A program made the translations under genes and the position numbers. DNA of 56,403 nucleotides from Xanthobacteraceae bacterium (GTDB lineage Bacteria; Pseudomonadota; Alphaproteobacteria; Rhizobiales; Xanthobacteraceae). The DNA lies in assembly GCA_019750915.1 (NCBI GenBank), contig JAIENY010000074.1, forward strand, positions 1-56,403. Reading direction: 5' to 3'. The notes beneath the pieces were generated by a model. That model was not told the origin of the DNA and searched no databases. It was given only the letters and a program-made list of their open reading frames with translations. Of the stretch, positions 17,748 through 26,417 are shown one piece after another (positions within the stretch are counted from its first letter, which is position 1; every line of letters begins with the position of its first letter).

Positions 17748-18667
17748 CAGGTCGATTCCTTGTTATCTTGGAAAAAATCACGAACGCGCTTGTGCGGCTC
17801 AGGAAAGAGGCCCTGCGGACGGAGCAGCAGCAGGAGAACAATGCCAAGGCCAACCAGACCGAGACGCAGCGCAAAGAGCTGAACGCCGTCGATGGCATTG
17901 AGAGCGTCCTTCAGGAATCGCGTCGCCTCGATCAGGCTCATGATCGTACAGGCGCCGACGACCAGCCCGATGTTAGACCCGCGACCACCAAGAATGACAG
18001 CCATAAACGCATAGGCCGTGATGATGGAGGTGAACTGACTCGGATCGATATAAGTCAGATAAAAAGCATGAAGCGAGCCGCCGATCCCCATCACGGCACC
18101 ACCGATCGCAAATGCCTTGATCCGCAGCATCAGAACCGGCTTGCCCAGCGCGCTCGCCACCGTCGGATCGTCCCGCACCGCGCGCAATGCGCGGCCCAAA
18201 GGCGATCGCACCAGCCCTTCCAGGACAAGAAACGTCACCGCAACCAGACCGATCGCGAAAAACGGAAGAAAATTGTCGTATTGCGCGGCCGGAATCACCG
18301 ATGCGAGCGGTCGGGGTATATTGGCGATGCCAAGCGCGCCGCCGGTCAGCCAGTCTTCATTCAACAACAGGATGTTGATCACCTCGCCGAAGCCAATGGT
18401 GACGATCGCCAGATAATCCTCTGCGAGCCGCACCGAAAGGAAAGCGAGAATAGTACTCGCCGCCGCGCTGACCGCCGCGGCGAGCACCATTGCCATTACC
18501 CAACCGAGATGGGGCACGGTCAGGGCCGTGACATAGGCACCGAGGGCGACAAAGCCGACCACACCGAAATTGACCAGTCCGGCGACGCCCCACTGGAAAT
18601 TCAAGCCAAGTCCAATCAGCGCTGCGACGGAAACCAGGACCGCCAGTGTTGACAGATAGACCATCAT
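17747..18667 (-). CDS. livM: Branched-chain amino acid-type ABC permease (LivM)
   Basis: 306 residues from ATG at 18667, which overlaps the LivH stop (ATGA). Motifs of the family: GLNFQWGVAGLVNFGVVGFVALGAY, LAEDYLAIVTIGFGEV and SPLGRALRAVRDDPTVASALG (coupling loop). About eight to ten helices. The open frame continues about 98 codons upstream inside livH in another frame, but that extension is soluble and unlike the family, so it was dropped. Partner of LivH in the inner membrane. Confidence 0.9.
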   Translation of the reverse strand: MMVYLSTLAVLVSVAALIGLGLNFQWGVAGLVNFGVVGFVALGAYVTALTVPHLGWVMAMVLAAAVSAAASTILAFLSVRLAEDYLAIVTIGFGEVINILLLNEDWLTGGALGIANIPRPLASVIPAAQYDNFLPFFAIGLVAVTFLVLEGLVRSPLGRALRAVRDDPTVASALGKPVLMLRIKAFAIGGAVMGIGGSLHAFYLTYIDPSQFTSIITAYAFMAVILGGRGSNIGLVVGACTIMSLIEATRFLKDALNAIDGVQLFALRLGLVGLGIVLLLLLRPQGLFPEPHKRVRDFFQDNKEST

Positions 18668-19527
18668 TTGCGCACCGCCTTGGCTCCAAGCAGCCCCTGC
18701 GTGCGCACGAGCAACAGCAGAAGGATGACGACGAAACTGACGATCTGACGGTCGTTGGTGGGCAGAACGAGCGTCGACAGTTCCTCGGCCAGTCCGATCA
18801 CGAGAGCACCGATCACCGCACCAAGCGGGCTGCCTAGGCCGCCGAGAATAGCAGCCGCGAAGACGGGAATTTGATAGCTCCATCCAAGCAGAGGATCGAT
18901 CGCGCGATCCATTCCCGCCAGCACTCCGGAAATCGTCAGAAGTGCCGCTGACATCGCCCAAGTGATATGTGAAATCGTATTGCGTTCGATGCCGCGGACA
19001 GCAGCGAGCGAGGGGTTGTCGGCGGTCGCGCGCATCGCCCGCCCGAGCGGCGAGGCATGGAGCAATATCTGAATGATGACGACGCAGACCACCACAGTGA
19101 CGGCGGTTGTCAGCTGCTCGTGATTAATCCGAATGCCATGCCAGCGAAGCGGCCGCGCAATATCGATATCGAAATTGCGTGTGGAGTTGCCGAAGGAAAA
19201 ACGGCAAACATTCTCGAGAATAAGGGAAAGACCGAGCGACGCGACCAGCAGCGTGATCGAGCCTGCATCGCGAAGCTTTTCGAAAATCAGCTTGTCGCAA
19301 AGGATCATCACACCGGCCACCGTCAGCGAGGCGGCGGCCGTCGCAAAAACTAGCGGCATGCCCAGCAGATGGTTGGCGACCCAGGCCGCATAGGCGCCGA
19401 ATGTCAGCGTGGCACCCACGGCAAAATTCGGGAATTTAAGAATGCCGAACACGAGGGTCAGCGCAAGCGATGGCAGCGCGAGCAGCAATCCGGTCACGAG
19501 ACCATTGAGGATCAATTGGCCGAGCAT
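18664..19527 (-). CDS. livH: Branched-chain amino acid-type ABC permease (LivH)
   Basis: 287 residues. LILNGLVTGLLLALPSLALTLVFGILKFPNFA opens the protein as in LivH, and SPLGRAMRATADNPSLAAVRGI is the coupling loop. AAILGGLGSPLGAVIGALVIG closes it. It starts two bases after livF and overlaps livM by four. With LivM it forms the membrane channel of the importer that precedes the LLM monooxygenase genes. Confidence 0.92.
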   Translation of the reverse strand: MLGQLILNGLVTGLLLALPSLALTLVFGILKFPNFAVGATLTFGAYAAWVANHLLGMPLVFATAAASLTVAGVMILCDKLIFEKLRDAGSITLLVASLGLSLILENVCRFSFGNSTRNFDIDIARPLRWHGIRINHEQLTTAVTVVVCVVIIQILLHASPLGRAMRATADNPSLAAVRGIERNTISHITWAMSAALLTISGVLAGMDRAIDPLLGWSYQIPVFAAAILGGLGSPLGAVIGALVIGLAEELSTLVLPTNDRQIVSFVVILLLLLVRTQGLLGAKAVRK

Positions 19528-19529
19528 CG

Positions 19530-20267
19530 TTACTGGACCTTCCCAAAGAACAAGTCGGCCAGATCGACGCTCGAAATATCGGCCGGGCGCGTCAGAAGAC
19601 GCTTGGTACCCGCGACCAGAACCATGACTTCATCGGCGACGCGCATTGCTGCAGCAACATTCTGCTCGACCAGGAGCACGGTGACACCCGACTCACGCAC
19701 GCGAACCACGGCCTCCATGGTCTCGCCGACAAATTTCGGCGACAATCCCGCAGTCGGTTCATCGAGCAACAAAACTTCTGGATTGGCCAAAAGCGCGCAG
19801 GCGAAAGCGAGCATCTGCCGCTGTCCGCCGGACAGATTTCCGGCCAGCGTCTTGTGCCGTTGACCAAGTTCAGGAAACAGCGCCATGACTTGCGCCTCCT
19901 GTGTCGGACCCACGCCGGTGCGTCCGCGCAGAAACTCCGTTGCGAGTTTCAGATTTTCCTTGATTGTGAGACTGCGAAAGATATTCGCCTCCTGCGGGAC
20001 GTAAGCGAGACCCGACATAACGCGCTTGGCTGGCGACAGGCTCGAAACCATTCTCCCCGTCACTTCGATAGAGCCTTCCCGCGTACGCAAAAGACCCGCC
20101 AGGGTTTTGACGAAAGATGACTTACCCGAGCCGTTCGGACCGATTACGGCCAGAATACTTTCCGGCGCCTGATCGAGCGTAATACCTCGCACAATATCTC
20201 CGCCGCCGGGATAGCCAGCGCGCAGATCGCGTATCGACAACGCGGGGATCGGAGCGTCCGCGTTCAT
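19530..20267 (-). CDS. livF: ABC transporter ATP-binding protein (LivF)
   Basis: 245 residues. Walker A GPNGSGKSSFVKTL, signature LSGGQRQMLAFACAL and Walker B EVLLLDEPTAGLSPKF are intact, and RSLTIKENLKLATEFL matches LivF. It overlaps livG by four bases (ATGA). Second ATPase of the Liv-type importer. Confidence 0.93.
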   Translation of the reverse strand: MNADAPIPALSIRDLRAGYPGGGDIVRGITLDQAPESILAVIGPNGSGKSSFVKTLAGLLRTREGSIEVTGRMVSSLSPAKRVMSGLAYVPQEANIFRSLTIKENLKLATEFLRGRTGVGPTQEAQVMALFPELGQRHKTLAGNLSGGQRQMLAFACALLANPEVLLLDEPTAGLSPKFVGETMEAVVRVRESGVTVLLVEQNVAAAMRVADEVMVLVAGTKRLLTRPADISSVDLADLFFGKVQ

Positions 20268-21028
20268 ATTGCCATTCCGAGATAAGCATCGATCACGCGC
20301 TGATCGGCCGTCACGTCGGCGAACGAGCCGGACACAAGCGCGGTGCCTTCCGCAAGGACATGAACGTCGTCACACACTTCATTAATCAGGTGCATGTCGT
20401 GCTCGACGATTGCAAATGAAATACCCTCGGCATTCAATTCCTTGATAATGCGAACAATGTCCTTCAGCAGCGGCGGCGCGACGCCGGCTGCCGGCTCGTC
20501 GAGAAGAATGAACTTCGGATCGAGCAGCAGCACCCGCGCAAGCTCAAGCAGCTTCTTCTGTCCGCCCGACAACGCAGCAGCCGACTGATCCGCCACGCGC
20601 CATAGACCGAGACGCTCCAGAATAGCCCTCGCCTTGGTGGCGTTTTCCCGATCTTGCTTGTTGACCAGCGGCCTTAGAAACAGGGCGCCGCTGACCTTCT
20701 CGCCGATCTGGTGCGGGGGACACAGCAACAAACTCTCGAAAACCGTAAGCCCGCGCAATTCCCGAACAATCTGGAATGTCCTGACCAGACCGCGCGACGC
20801 GATCCGGTGCATCGGCAACGCCGTAATATCCTGTCCATCAAACTCAATCGAACCGACATCAGGCTTTACCAAGCCGGTCATCGCGTTCAGCAGCGTGGTC
20901 TTGCCCGCACCATTGGGGCCGATGATTCCGGTGATATGCCCCCGTTCAAACGACAACGAGCAGTCGTCCAGCGCAGCAACGCCACCGAAATGCTTCGTCA
21001 CATGCCGAACAGTCAGAAACGTACTCAC
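20264..21028 (-). CDS. livG: ABC transporter ATP-binding protein (LivG)
   Basis: 254 residues from GTG at 21028 (MSTFLTVRHV), preceded by AAGGGA at a six-base distance; an upstream in-frame ATG at 21082 adds 18 non-family residues. Walker A GPNGAGKTTLLNAMTGL, signature LSGGQKKLLELARVLLLDP, Walker B FILLDEPAAGVAP, and the LivG-specific VRTFQIVRELRGLTVFESLL are present. First gene of the livGFHM - CMD - binding protein - monooxygenase - flavin reductase operon, divergent from a LysR gene. Confidence 0.92.
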   Translation of the reverse strand: MSTFLTVRHVTKHFGGVAALDDCSLSFERGHITGIIGPNGAGKTTLLNAMTGLVKPDVGSIEFDGQDITALPMHRIASRGLVRTFQIVRELRGLTVFESLLLCPPHQIGEKVSGALFLRPLVNKQDRENATKARAILERLGLWRVADQSAAALSGGQKKLLELARVLLLDPKFILLDEPAAGVAPPLLKDIVRIIKELNAEGISFAIVEHDMHLINEVCDDVHVLAEGTALVSGSFADVTADQRVIDAYLGMAI

Positions 21029-21139
21029 CCATCGTCCCTTGTAAGCAGTCAATCTGTGGCGTTGGCAGGCATTCACATTCACGCGAACACGGCCAGAACC
21101 GCTGATTAAAGATTAAACACACCCGCCGTTATTCTAAGC

Positions 21140-21168
21140 ACGTCCTATTTTTAATGCTTGATGGACGT
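21140..21168. promoter_or_regulatory. ACGTCC/GGACGT inverted repeat in the livG-lysR divergent region
   Basis: ACGTCC (21140-21145) and GGACGT (21163-21168) face each other across 17 bases; GGACGTCC recurs at 21243-21250 just inside the LysR gene. The position between divergent lysR and livG is where a LysR protein would bind. A second small dyad GCTTC-GCGA-GAAGC lies at 21203-21216. Spacing is not the classic T-N11-A form, so this is tentative. Confidence 0.35.
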
Positions 21169-21239
21169 TAGTTTGCGGACTTTCTACAAGCAAATTTATT
21201 GTGCTTCGCGAGAAGCTAAATTTTATTTATGTTTTCTCC

Positions 21240-22118
21240 ATGGGACGTCCTTTAGAGATTAATCTTCTCCGCACGTTCGTGATGCTCGTCGAAGAGCAAA
21301 GCGTGACCCGCGTGGCGCGACGACTGAATCGGACACAACCGGCAATCAGTCTGCAACTCGGCCGCCTAAGCGATGCCGTTGGTCGCCCCCTCTTCGAAAA
21401 TGACCTTCGTCATCCGCGTTTGACTCGGCATGGCGAAATGCTGCTGCCCTACGCGCGGCAAATGTTGAAGATGCATGACGACGCCTACTCCCGCCTATCA
21501 AGCGAAGACATCGCGGGCCGTGTCACACTCGGATGCCCCGATCTCTACGCGGCATTTCTCCTGCCGGAAACACTTGCGAGTTTTCGTGTCGCATATCCGG
21601 GGATCGAAGTGACAGTGCGTTGCGCACTGAGCGCCCAGCTTGCCGAGGAAATTTCGGCTGGTCGAATCGACGTCGCGCTGGCGACGCGGATGCCGCACGT
21701 CCGGCCTCAAGCGGCCCACATCACCGTTCTGCGCAAGGAGCCTCTCGTTTGGCTGGGCGCGATTTCGGGCACGGTGTTCAGTGAAGAAACATTACCCCTG
21801 GCCTTACTTCCCGAGGGCAACCTCTATCGGGATTATGCACTGCAGGCACTTAACAACATGGGCAGACCATGGCGCATCGCCTGCGTATCGGAGAGTATTG
21901 CGGGCATGGAAGCGATGGCGCTTGCCGATGCTGCCGTGATTGTCCTTGCCGAATCCGTGAAGGTTTCAGGACTGCGTCGGCTGGGCGAGCAAGACGGCAT
22001 GCCAGCGTTGCCACCCGTTGAACTGGTGCTTTGGAATCGCGAATCCGGAGTTTCCGCCGCGGCAGACCATCTGGCGGCTCACATTGCCCGCGACATTGGA
22101 TCGAAAGCCAAGGCCTGA
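21240..22118 (+). CDS. LysR-family transcriptional regulator, divergent from the liv operon
   Basis: 292 residues from ATG at 21240 (MGRPLEINLLRTFVMLVEEQ); an in-frame GTG at 21201 would add 13 residues. The HTH is at about 10-65 (SVTRVARRLNRTQPAISLQLGRL) and the effector domain follows (GRVTLGCPDLYAAFLLPE). Its divergent position to livG, separated by about 210 bases, makes it the likely regulator of the Liv-monooxygenase operon. Confidence 0.86.
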   Translation: MGRPLEINLLRTFVMLVEEQSVTRVARRLNRTQPAISLQLGRLSDAVGRPLFENDLRHPRLTRHGEMLLPYARQMLKMHDDAYSRLSSEDIAGRVTLGCPDLYAAFLLPETLASFRVAYPGIEVTVRCALSAQLAEEISAGRIDVALATRMPHVRPQAAHITVLRKEPLVWLGAISGTVFSEETLPLALLPEGNLYRDYALQALNNMGRPWRIACVSESIAGMEAMALADAAVIVLAESVKVSGLRRLGEQDGMPALPPVELVLWNRESGVSAAADHLAAHIARDIGSKAKA

Positions 22119-22135
22119 CAGGCCATGTCTTTTCT

Positions 22136-22161
22136 TAAAAAATTCATCACGTACGGTGATG
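22136..22161 (-). terminator. Intrinsic terminator for the HAD gene
   Basis: On the minus strand CATCAC and GTGATG form a six-base stem with a five-base loop (22145-22161), followed by AA and six T (complement of A at 22137-22142). It lies about 50 bases after the HAD stop and also just past the convergent LysR stop. Confidence 0.6.
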
Positions 22162-22209
22162 TCCGCTTCTGGGGAAGCGAACATCGCCGGTGACCTCTTC
22201 GACGCAGTG

Positions 22210-22884
22210 TCAGTTCGCAGCCGGCCCTTGCGCAAGCAGCAGTGGCAGGTCCAGCAAATTGGATGCGTTTCTAAGCGGCGCTGGCGCGTTCGCCGGCACC
22301 TGATCAGAAAACCGATTCGACCAGTACACTGGCATACCGACCGTTCCGGCACCGGGAACGTCGTGCGCTGATCCAGCCACGAACAGAACGCGAGAAGGAT
22401 CGCTTTCTCCGAGCGCCGCAAGCCCAGCCTTGTAGGCACCTGGCTCAATTTTATAGATGCCCGCACGCTCCGCGCTGACGATCTCGTCGAACCGATGGCC
22501 GGTCGCAGCCGCTGCAGCTTCCGCGAGCCGCTGCGAACAATTCGTCACAACGGCCGTGCGCCAACCCTGCTCTGCGAGCTTCGCCAAAACGGCAGGCGCT
22601 TCGGGCCAAGGCTGAAGCTCTCCCGCAGCCCACTTCGCCAGCAGGTCATGAGCAGAGGCCTCAGGAACGCCGACCTCGTTCGCTGCTTCCACCACAATGT
22701 CTTCGTAAGGCCGGTATTGTCCCGCGGTCGTGACAAGCTTCAAAGAGGCGCGGCGCCAGGCCCGGCCCAATTCCTCGTTGCCCGCAACCTGAATCCACAG
22801 CGACCAAGAGTCCATGAGCGCGGTGAGAAGATCAAAGGCGACGGCCTTGAATTGCTTCGACGATAGATTGGTTTCTTCTTTCAC
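22210..22884 (-). CDS. HAD-superfamily hydrolase (haloacid dehalogenase type II-like)
   Basis: 224 residues from GTG at 22884, with GGGGAG eight bases upstream; the frame is open to 22980 but lacks a site there. Motif I is VAFDLLTALMDSW: the nucleophile Asp is kept, while the usual D-x-Y-G-T reads D-L-L-T-A. Motif II is VVTNCS, the lysine region is KIEPGAYKAGL, and VAGSAHDVPGAGTVGM matches the SxxWD region of L-2-haloacid dehalogenases. The altered loop suggests a phosphatase-like or unknown activity rather than true dehalogenation. It lies about 200 bases after the reductase gene on the same strand. Confidence 0.75.
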   Translation of the reverse strand: MKEETNLSSKQFKAVAFDLLTALMDSWSLWIQVAGNEELGRAWRRASLKLVTTAGQYRPYEDIVVEAANEVGVPEASAHDLLAKWAAGELQPWPEAPAVLAKLAEQGWRTAVVTNCSQRLAEAAAAATGHRFDEIVSAERAGIYKIEPGAYKAGLAALGESDPSRVLFVAGSAHDVPGAGTVGMPVYWSNRFSDQVPANAPAPLRNASNLLDLPLLLAQGPAAN

Positions 22885-23088
22885 TTTTTTCTCTCCCCTT
22901 TGCACCGCCAATAACAACGACGCCGGAAGCCTGTTTGGCCCCGGCAGTCTCATGCACCAAAACTCGATTAGACGCTGCAAAATTTTATGTGTGACACGGC
23001 GACCGTGGGCTAGCGCTCACGCAATCAGACTTGATTCCTCGATCTTCGACGCTCAGTGCATGGATGCCATGCGTCCATGGCAGATCAA

Positions 23089-24030
23089 TTACAGATCGAG
23101 TGTCACGGCGACTCTTGCTCGCGAGACGCACGGCATCAATCGGTCCTGGCGTTTCGAAACGGAAAGCACCTTGTCGCGGTGGATAACAATCCCATCGCGA
23201 TAGCCGCATTCGCACGAGCCGCAGATTCCAAGCTCGCAGGACGACGGCATGACAAATCCACTGCTTCGCAAAACCTCCAGCAGAGACCTATCCGCGGGGA
23301 CAAGAAGTCTCTCTCCGGTTGAGGCTATTGTGGCCTCGAAAGGCTCGGCCTTGAAGTTTTCGTCCAGCGTCAGCTGGAAGACTTCGCCGTGAACGTGGTC
23401 TTCGGGCCAGTCCGACAGCGACGCCTGCACCGCCTCAAGCAGCCTTTCCGGTCCGCAGACATACACGTGAGTGCCATCCTGATAAGCACCGATTGTCTGC
23501 GGATTGAACCGCGCTCCCTCGCGCGAAAACCAGCACTTCAACTGGTCCCCGCAAATCTCGCGCAGCTCGCGCAACAGCGGTGCATTATCGGCTGACCTGG
23601 CACAATAATGAAGGGTGAAGTTTTTGTTTTGCTTGGCCAGAGTTCGCGCCATCGACACAAAAGGCGTGATTCCAATGCCGCCCGCCACCAGCACATATCG
23701 CGTCGCCGTCTCCGACAGAGGCAGATTATTGCGCGGCGACGACACATGCGCTGTCACACCTTCCTTCAGGTGCTCATGCGCCCAACGTGATCCACCGCGT
23801 CCATCATCCTCGCGCTTGATCGCAATCTCATATTTGGCGCGGTCATCGGGATCACCGCACAGCGAGTATTGCCGCACTCGGCCGTCCGGCAATCGCAGAT
23901 CCACATGTGCACCAGCCGTCCATTCCGGCAGTTCCGGCCGCAGCGGATGCACAAGTTCCACATGCAAGACATCCGGCGTGGCAAGACGAGCTGCAGTGAC
24001 CTGCAGCTTCATAATCATTCGCGCAGTCAT
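23089..24030 (-). CDS. Phthalate-dioxygenase-reductase-type oxidoreductase (FMN/NAD/2Fe-2S)
   Basis: 313 residues from ATG at 24030, overlapping the MOSC stop (ATGA). In order: flavin domain (RQYSLCGDPDD, about 50-60), NAD domain (LVAGGIGITPFVSMARTL, and HVYVCGPERLLEAV), and a C-terminal plant-type ferredoxin with the cluster motif SSCELGICGSCECGYRDG plus a last Cys near PCVSRA. This is the domain order of VanB and phthalate dioxygenase reductase, which feed Rieske oxygenases. No Rieske oxygenase gene is present here; the coupled MOSC gene is the obvious electron acceptor candidate. Confidence 0.88.
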   Translation of the reverse strand: MTARMIMKLQVTAARLATPDVLHVELVHPLRPELPEWTAGAHVDLRLPDGRVRQYSLCGDPDDRAKYEIAIKREDDGRGGSRWAHEHLKEGVTAHVSSPRNNLPLSETATRYVLVAGGIGITPFVSMARTLAKQNKNFTLHYCARSADNAPLLRELREICGDQLKCWFSREGARFNPQTIGAYQDGTHVYVCGPERLLEAVQASLSDWPEDHVHGEVFQLTLDENFKAEPFEATIASTGERLLVPADRSLLEVLRSSGFVMPSSCELGICGSCECGYRDGIVIHRDKVLSVSKRQDRLMPCVSRARVAVTLDL

Positions 24031-24611
24031 GACTCGATCAGCTCGATTGTATCGCCGGGACGAATGATGCCGCCACGCTCGATGCCGCAATTCAAGCCGG
24101 AGCGATTATACAGTGGAAGAAAAACTGGCTTGCCGAGCAATTCTTCGAGGTATTTGCAGGGGAAATTCAGACGTCCGCCGCGCAGGATCACCTCGCCGAC
24201 TTTGAACCGCCGGCCAACCAGATGATTCAACGGTACGCCGATCACGGTCAGATTGCGGCGATGATCACGTGGTTCAAGCATAATAGGCCCTTCTTGCAGA
24301 GGCGGATCATTGCGCGAGAGCGCATCCAGTGCCTCCTGCTCGATCAGGGTGACCTCTCGCACATCTGGCTTCGGTGAATAGGTCCCGGCGCCGTCGTAAT
24401 AGCGATCGCCTATAATGCCTCGGCCCGCGACGCATTCGGCCTCAAGCAATTCCTCCATTTCATAGCTCGCGCTCGGCGCGATATGGATGTGCAGTAACTT
24501 GCCGCTAAAGGCGGTCGCGCCGCCCGCCTTGCCGACAGCCACCGATCCCGCTGGATGCTCAAACGCCTCCATCATTTTTGGCACAGGTTTGACTGTCGGC
24601 TGGAAGTTCAT
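24027..24611 (-). CDS. MOSC-domain (molybdenum cofactor-binding) protein
   Basis: 194 residues from ATG at 24611, four bases after the RidA stop with AAGGAT upstream; an earlier in-frame start would lie inside ridA. MOSC signatures: GRGIIGDRYYDGAGTYS, DHRRNLTVIGVPLNHLVGR, LNFPCKYLEELLG (conserved Cys) and GLNCGIERGGIIRPGDTIEL. MOSC proteins such as YcbX, YiiM and mARC bind Moco and reduce N-hydroxylated compounds using a flavin/2Fe-2S partner. In many genomes a MOSC domain is fused to a reductase like the one encoded next; here the two are separate but translationally coupled. Confidence 0.87.
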   Translation of the reverse strand: MNFQPTVKPVPKMMEAFEHPAGSVAVGKAGGATAFSGKLLHIHIAPSASYEMEELLEAECVAGRGIIGDRYYDGAGTYSPKPDVREVTLIEQEALDALSRNDPPLQEGPIMLEPRDHRRNLTVIGVPLNHLVGRRFKVGEVILRGGRLNFPCKYLEELLGKPVFLPLYNRSGLNCGIERGGIIRPGDTIELIES

Positions 24612-24615
24612 CGAC

Positions 24616-25005
24616 TTATCCTTTGGCTCGCAGAGCGATGGCTTCGATTTCGACCAGCGCATCCTTCGGCAGGCGCGCGACCTCGATGGTCGAGCGCGCC
24701 GGTGGCAGCTCCGTGAAATTTTCGGCGTAGATTGCGTTCATGGCGGCGAAGTCGCCCATGTTCTTGAGAAACACAGTGGTCTTAACGACAGAGGCAAAGG
24801 AAGCCCCGCCCTCCTCCAAAACAGCCGATAGATTGGCGAGAGACTGCCGGGTTTGCGCTTCGACGCCGTCGGGAATAGTCCCGGTCTTGGGATCAATGGG
24901 AAGCTGGCCTGAGGCGAACACCAGGTCGCTGGTCTGGATGGCCTGCGAGTAAGGGCCTGCCGCGGGCGCGGCCTTGGACGTACTGACGACGGTCTTTATC
25001 GACAT
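24616..25005 (-). CDS. RidA-family enamine/imine deaminase
   Basis: 129 residues, the standard length. SKAAPAAGPYSQAIQTSDLVFASGQLP at the N-terminus and PPARSTIEVARLPKDALVEIEAIA at the end carry the family motif, including the Arg (ARS) that binds the carboxylate of 2-aminoacrylate-type substrates. It starts the RidA-MOSC-reductase operon and lies just downstream of a 30-base perfect palindrome. The role may be release of ammonia from an imine or enamine made by the neighbouring redox pair. Confidence 0.92.
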   Translation of the reverse strand: MSIKTVVSTSKAAPAAGPYSQAIQTSDLVFASGQLPIDPKTGTIPDGVEAQTRQSLANLSAVLEEGGASFASVVKTTVFLKNMGDFAAMNAIYAENFTELPPARSTIEVARLPKDALVEIEAIALRAKG

Positions 25006-25029
25006 TATAGCTCCTCGAAAGAGAATGGC

Positions 25030-25059
25030 GACGAATTTCCACTATAGTGGAAATTCGTC
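25030..25059. promoter_or_regulatory. 30-base perfect palindrome (operator candidate) before ridA
   Basis: Two perfectly complementary 15-base arms meet at 25044/25045; the core is TTCCACTATAGTGGAA. It lies 25 bases before the RidA start and 18 bases after the MFS stop. There is no T-run on either side, so an operator fits better than a terminator. The half-site TAGTGGA recurs at 26418 and (as GAGTGGA) at 27241. Confidence 0.7.
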
Positions 25060-25077
25060 AAGTCCTTCTTTTTGGAA

Positions 25078-26397
25078 TCACGCGCGCGACATGTCGAGCT
25101 TTTTGGTTTCGACTGACGCCAGCGCGGCAACCAGACTGATCGCCGCGAGTACAACCAGATAGACCGATATCGGCCAGGTCGCGCCCGACCAACTCAGCAA
25201 TCCGGTCGCAACGACCGGCGCAAGACCACCTGAGATCGCCGCGGCGACCTGACAGCCGATCGATGAGCCCGTGTAACGAGTCTTGGTTCCGAACAGTTCA
25301 GGCAGATAGGCCGCTTCCGGACCGAACATCATCGCATGCGTCAGGCTGACGATGACAGCGATCGAGATGATGATGATCGCCGGATTTTTCGTGTCCATCA
25401 GAGCGAATATTGCAAACGCGCAGATTGCGCTGATGATCGAGCCCGCAATGAACATGATCCTGCGCCCAATTTTATCGGACATCCAGCCGAACAACGGCAT
25501 GGTGATGAACTCAAGCAAAGCCGCGGCCAGGATTGCATTCAGAATCAGCGTCTTCGGCAGCCCCAGCTTGGTGGTCGCATAGACGATCGTGAACACCGTC
25601 ATCATGTAGACCCACGCCACTTCGGAGATTTTCAAACCGATCGAGATCAGAAGCTCTTTTCTGTGATTGGTCAGAAGCTCCATAAGAGGCATCCGTGCAA
25701 CGTTCTCTTCTTCCTTGACCTTCTCAAAAAGCGGCGTTTCCGCCAGGCGAAGGCGAATGAACGCGCCGATCACAATCAATATCGCGCTGAAGAGGAATGG
25801 AATTCGCCAGCCCCAGGAAAGGAATGCATCATTGGGGAGCACCGTAAGCAGCAGGAACGTACCGGTGGAGGCCGCCACACCTGCCGGAAAGCCGATCTGC
25901 ACCAGACTTCCGTAGAAGCCGCGTTTTTCCGGAGGCGCATGTTCGATCACCATCAGGACCGCGCCACTCCACTCGCCGCCGACACCGATACCTTGAAGCA
26001 GGCGGAGCACGACGAGGAGAATGGGCGCCCAGATTCCGATTTGTGAATAGGTCGGCAGGCAACCGATCAGGAACGTTCCGACGCCCATGATCACCAGCGT
26101 CATCATCAGCATCGCCTTGCGGCCGATTTTATCACCGAAGTGACCAAAGATAATGCCGCCAAGCGGCCGCGCGCCGAAACCGACGGCGTAGGTCGCGAAC
26201 GCGGCGAGCGTTCCGGCCAGAGGATCCAGTGTTGGAAAGAAAAGCTTGTTGAACACCAGAGCGGCGGCAGTGCCGTAGATCAGAAAATCGTACCATTCGA
26301 TGATCGTGCCAAACACGCTGGCCCAAACGATCCGGCTGAGTTCGGGCATCCCCGAAGCCTTCGCCGGGGTGTCTTCAATTGCCTGTGCAATAGACAT
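25078..26397 (-). CDS. MFS transporter, metabolite:H+ symporter (MHS) family
   Basis: 439 residues with 12 expected helices. FGTIIEWYDFLIYGTAAALVF at the N-terminus, the loop-2/3 motif GHFGDKIGRKAMLMMTL, and GVGGEWSGAVLMVIEHAPPE are hallmarks of the MHS family (ProP, ShiA, KgtP), which import organic acids, betaines or similar with protons. It lies between the XRE-cupin regulator and ridA, all on one strand, with a TAGTGGA-N6-TCCACTA palindrome 21 bases before its start. It probably supplies the substrate of the RidA/MOSC/reductase set. Confidence 0.9.
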   Translation of the reverse strand: MSIAQAIEDTPAKASGMPELSRIVWASVFGTIIEWYDFLIYGTAAALVFNKLFFPTLDPLAGTLAAFATYAVGFGARPLGGIIFGHFGDKIGRKAMLMMTLVIMGVGTFLIGCLPTYSQIGIWAPILLVVLRLLQGIGVGGEWSGAVLMVIEHAPPEKRGFYGSLVQIGFPAGVAASTGTFLLLTVLPNDAFLSWGWRIPFLFSAILIVIGAFIRLRLAETPLFEKVKEEENVARMPLMELLTNHRKELLISIGLKISEVAWVYMMTVFTIVYATTKLGLPKTLILNAILAAALLEFITMPLFGWMSDKIGRRIMFIAGSIISAICAFAIFALMDTKNPAIIIISIAVIVSLTHAMMFGPEAAYLPELFGTKTRYTGSSIGCQVAAAISGGLAPVVATGLLSWSGATWPISVYLVVLAAISLVAALASVETKKLDMSRA

Positions 26398-26417
26398 CGA
26401 CTTCCCCTATTCCTGTT

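Noticed and set aside
25030..25059. The 30-base palindrome as a terminator of the MFS gene
   Set aside because: It is AT-rich with no T-run after it on the transcribed strand, and its half-sites recur at two other promoter positions, which favours an operator.
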